Shown piece by piece: positions 61,935 to 64,000 of a stretch of 64,000 nt of DNA. The position numbers and the translations under genes were made by a program. A model generated the notes under the pieces. That model ran no database searches, was not told the origin of the DNA, and saw only the letters and a list, made by a program, of their open reading frames with translations. Numbering within the stretch: position 1 is the stretch's first letter; every line of letters starts with the position of its first letter. This stretch comes from Akkermansia muciniphila (GTDB lineage Bacteria; Pseudomonadota; Gammaproteobacteria; Burkholderiales; Burkholderiaceae_C): positions 1-64,000 of the forward strand of contig CALQKH020000011.1 in NCBI GenBank assembly GCA_943331105.2, in the 5' to 3' direction.

Positions 61935-63650
61935 TCAGGCTTTGGCTTTGACGTAGCGACCCGGGGCCGCCTCGATGGCTTTGTATTGGGTGCCTTTGCC
62001 ATAAGCTTTGGGTGCGGCAATTGGTTTGCCCGCGTGGCCCTTGAGCCAGACGGACCAATCGGTCCACCAGCTGCCGGGCACCTCTTGGGCGTTGACAATC
62101 CAGTCGTTCACATCTGCCGGGAACTTCGTGCCTTCGCTCAGCCAATGGCTGCGCTTTTGGGCCGCTGGTGGGTTGATCACGCCAGCGATGTGGCCCGAGG
62201 CCCCCATCACAAAACGCTTCTTGCCAGGCAGCACTTGCGTGCTGGCATAGGCACCGCCAATTGGCACGATGTGGTCTTCGCGTGAGCCGTAGATGTAGAC
62301 CGGCATGTCGACCTTGCCCAGATCAATGGCCTCGCCGCAGACTTTGACCTTGCGGGGCTGGACCAAGTTGTTTTCGAGGTAAGTGTTGCGCAGGTACCAA
62401 GCGTAAAAAGGGCCTGGCAAGTTGGTCGAGTCGCTGTTCCAGTAAAGCAAGTCAAATGGCGGTGGGGTCTCGCCCTTGAGGTAATTGCCCACTACATAGT
62501 TCCAGACCAGGTCGTTGGGGCGCAAAAAGCTGAAGGTGGAGGCCAGGTCTTGGCCCTTGAGCAAGCCACCCTGGCCCATTTGCTGCTCGCGGAATTTGAC
62601 GAAATTTTCGTCAATGAACACATCCAGTATGCCGGTGTCGGTGAAGTTGATCAGGGTAGTGAGGAAGGTGGCACTGGCCACGGGTTTTTCTCCGCGCGCT
62701 GCCAGCACCGCCAAGGCGGTCGACAAAATGGTGCCGCCTACGCAAAAACCCAAAGCGTTGATCTTGGGTGCCCCGGTGATGGCCTGAACCGTGTGGATGG
62801 CCTCGATGGCGGCGTGTTCGATGTAGTCGTCCCAGGTCTTTTGCCCCATGGACTCGTCGGGGTTGCGCCAGCTCACCACAAAAGTGCGGTGCCCTTGGCT
62901 GACCGCATACCGAATGAGCGAATTGCTGGGTTGCAGGTCAAGGATATAAAACTTGTTGATGCAGGGCGGCACCAACAAAAATGGCTTTTCATAGACCTTG
63001 GCGGTGAGCGGCTTGTATTCGATGAGTTGGAAAAATTCGTTTTCGAAAACCACCGCACCTTCGGTGGTGGCCACGTTCTTGCCCACTTCAAACAGACTCT
63101 CGTCGGTCATCGAGACATGGCCCTGCTGCATGTCGTGCATCAAATTCTTGACGCCCTTAGCGATGCTCTCGCCTTGGGTTTCGATGGCTTTCTTTTGAGC
63201 CTCGGCATTGAAGGCTAAAAAATTGCTGGGTGCAGCAGCAGCCACCCATTGCTCAATGCCAAAGCGGATGCGGGTGCGTGTTTTTTCATCGGCATCGACC
63301 GCATCGGCCAAGCCCATCAGCGTTCGGGCGTTGAGCAAATAAGTGGCCGCGTTAAAAGCCGCCATCGGATTGGAGGCCCAGGCCTCACCCGAAAAACGCC
63401 GGTCCTTGACCTGCAAGCTGTTTTGCAGGCCTTGATTCCACAAATCAGAAGCGTCTTTGAAGTACTGAGCTTGAAGGTCTTGCAGCTTTTGAGGTGAGAA
63501 CTTGACCATGGGCGCAGCCTCATGACCTGATTTCAAGCCCCCTAAGTCGATGGTCTGAAAATGCCGCATGGCTTCGCCCCAACTTTTAGTGAGATTGTTT
63601 TGAAAACCCTCACCCATTTGGGACCAAAATTCCGGGGTAGCAGCGCTCAT
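61935..63650 (-). CDS. phaC: class I poly(3-hydroxyalkanoate) synthase
   Basis: 571 residues. The active Cys lies in GFCVGGTILSTAL near residue 299, Asp in YIYGSREDHIVP near 454 and His in GASGHIAGVINPP near 482. The N-terminal region and length match class I synthases. It polymerises 3-hydroxybutyryl-CoA into PHB granules. It is the first gene of phaCAB. Confidence 0.95.
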   Translation of the reverse strand: MSAATPEFWSQMGEGFQNNLTKSWGEAMRHFQTIDLGGLKSGHEAAPMVKFSPQKLQDLQAQYFKDASDLWNQGLQNSLQVKDRRFSGEAWASNPMAAFNAATYLLNARTLMGLADAVDADEKTRTRIRFGIEQWVAAAAPSNFLAFNAEAQKKAIETQGESIAKGVKNLMHDMQQGHVSMTDESLFEVGKNVATTEGAVVFENEFFQLIEYKPLTAKVYEKPFLLVPPCINKFYILDLQPSNSLIRYAVSQGHRTFVVSWRNPDESMGQKTWDDYIEHAAIEAIHTVQAITGAPKINALGFCVGGTILSTALAVLAARGEKPVASATFLTTLINFTDTGILDVFIDENFVKFREQQMGQGGLLKGQDLASTFSFLRPNDLVWNYVVGNYLKGETPPPFDLLYWNSDSTNLPGPFYAWYLRNTYLENNLVQPRKVKVCGEAIDLGKVDMPVYIYGSREDHIVPIGGAYASTQVLPGKKRFVMGASGHIAGVINPPAAQKRSHWLSEGTKFPADVNDWIVNAQEVPGSWWTDWSVWLKGHAGKPIAAPKAYGKGTQYKAIEAAPGRYVKAKA

Positions 63651-63739
63651 GTCGGGTCTCCTGAATCCACATATTTATGAAATCTATGGAACAGAGTATC
63701 TTTCAATTTGATGTCACCTAAATTACAACTGGAAAAAAG

Positions 63740-64000
63740 ATGTACTTGATCGTCATTGGTTGGCTTTATGTCACGTTGCTGATGGCCTTGGCCGAAGCTT
63801 TCAGTTCACAGGGCAGCGTTCTGGGCGCCATCATCACTTTTGTGTTGTATGGGCTTTTGCCGATGGGCTTGGTGGTTTACATCATGGGAACCCCATTGCG
63901 TCGAAAGGCCATCCGAAAATCTGAGCAATTGGCCCGGGATGATTACGAGGCCACTAGGACACCAACCGACTCAAGCATCCAACCAGATGCAGGCGGCCAT
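63740..64000 (+). CDS. small membrane protein, cut by the window end
   Basis: An ATG at 63740 with a poly-A leader opens a frame of 87 codons that is still open at the last base. Two hydrophobic helices are at about 3-17 and 26-48 (GAIITFVLYGLLPMGLVVYI), and then a polar tail (RRKAIRKSEQLARDDYEA). I recognise no family. The gene is divergent from phaC. Confidence 0.6.
   Translation, partial: MYLIVIGWLYVTLLMALAEAFSSQGSVLGAIITFVLYGLLPMGLVVYIMGTPLRRKAIRKSEQLARDDYEATRTPTDSSIQPDAGGH

Noticed and set aside
1..64000. CRISPR arrays, rRNA genes, insertion sequences with transposases
   Set aside because: No regularly spaced repeats, rRNA sequence or transposase frames were seen on either strand.

Overview
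The window looks like a piece of a betaproteobacterial (Burkholderiales, probably Comamonadaceae such as Limnohabitans or Rhodoferax relatives) chromosome. This is inferred from the gene content: an iscRSUA-hscBA-fdx operon, a phaC-phaA-phaB polyhydroxybutyrate (PHB) operon with an intracellular PHB depolymerase, a propionyl-CoA/methylmalonyl-CoA operon, DusA, a soluble RnfB-like ferredoxin, and CsgG/DUF4810/GNA1162 lipoproteins. Nothing in the sequence fixes the species.

Region 1 (1-4.4 kb) is a patchwork of small accessory genes: an orphan MNT nucleotidyltransferase, DUF3024, a SRAP/YedK protein, a toxin-antitoxin-like cluster (DUF4258 pseudogene, DUF2283, XRE, ribbon-helix-helix) and a 5' stub of a tyrosine integrase.

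Region 2 (4.4-21.7 kb, all minus strand) is a defence island. Reading in the direction of transcription: a zinc-ribbon protein of unknown function, a DrmD-like SNF2 helicase, a 1,730-residue Eco57I/PglX/DrmMI-like adenine methyltransferase, a complete type I Zorya system (zorA, zorB, zorC, zorD), a 42-codon ORF, and a helicase/macro-domain chimera that looks like the product of an in-frame deletion. From the helicase to zorD the genes overlap or lie within 20 bp, so they probably form one operon that joins a methylation module to Zorya.

Region 3 (21.7-29.6 kb) holds a frameshifted secreted nuclease, a trypsin-like secreted protease with a membrane partner, a WYL-domain regulator and a four-gene lipoprotein operon. 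Six copies of a 15-bp palindrome (GCTCA-N5-TGAGC type) lie in the intergenic regions at 21.7, 22.4 and 25.5-25.7 kb. They are a candidate operator set, possibly for the WYL regulator.

Region 4 (29.6-36.3 kb) holds three unrecognised genes beside a tyrosine recombinase, a short-chain dehydrogenase under a TPP riboswitch, a cysteine hydrolase gene that seems to lack its 5' end, a zinc-ribbon pseudogene and a tRNA-Val(CAC). The tRNA marks the edge of the accessory DNA.

Region 5 (36.4-64 kb) is core genome: dnaQ; the Fe-S assembly operon with an IscR box; uvrB; an aspartate/aromatic aminotransferase; phaZ with an unusual Lys/Ala/Pro-rich tail; an RnfB-like ferredoxin; the propionyl-CoA operon (epimerase, pccA, pccB, meaB, mutase) with a divergent GntR regulator; a PaiB-like protein; dusA; an NfeD/SPFH pair; and phaC-phaA-phaB. 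Propionate catabolism feeds methylmalonyl-CoA to succinyl-CoA, and the pha genes store and mobilise acetyl-CoA as PHB. All calls were made by reading translations and motifs; no database search was run.
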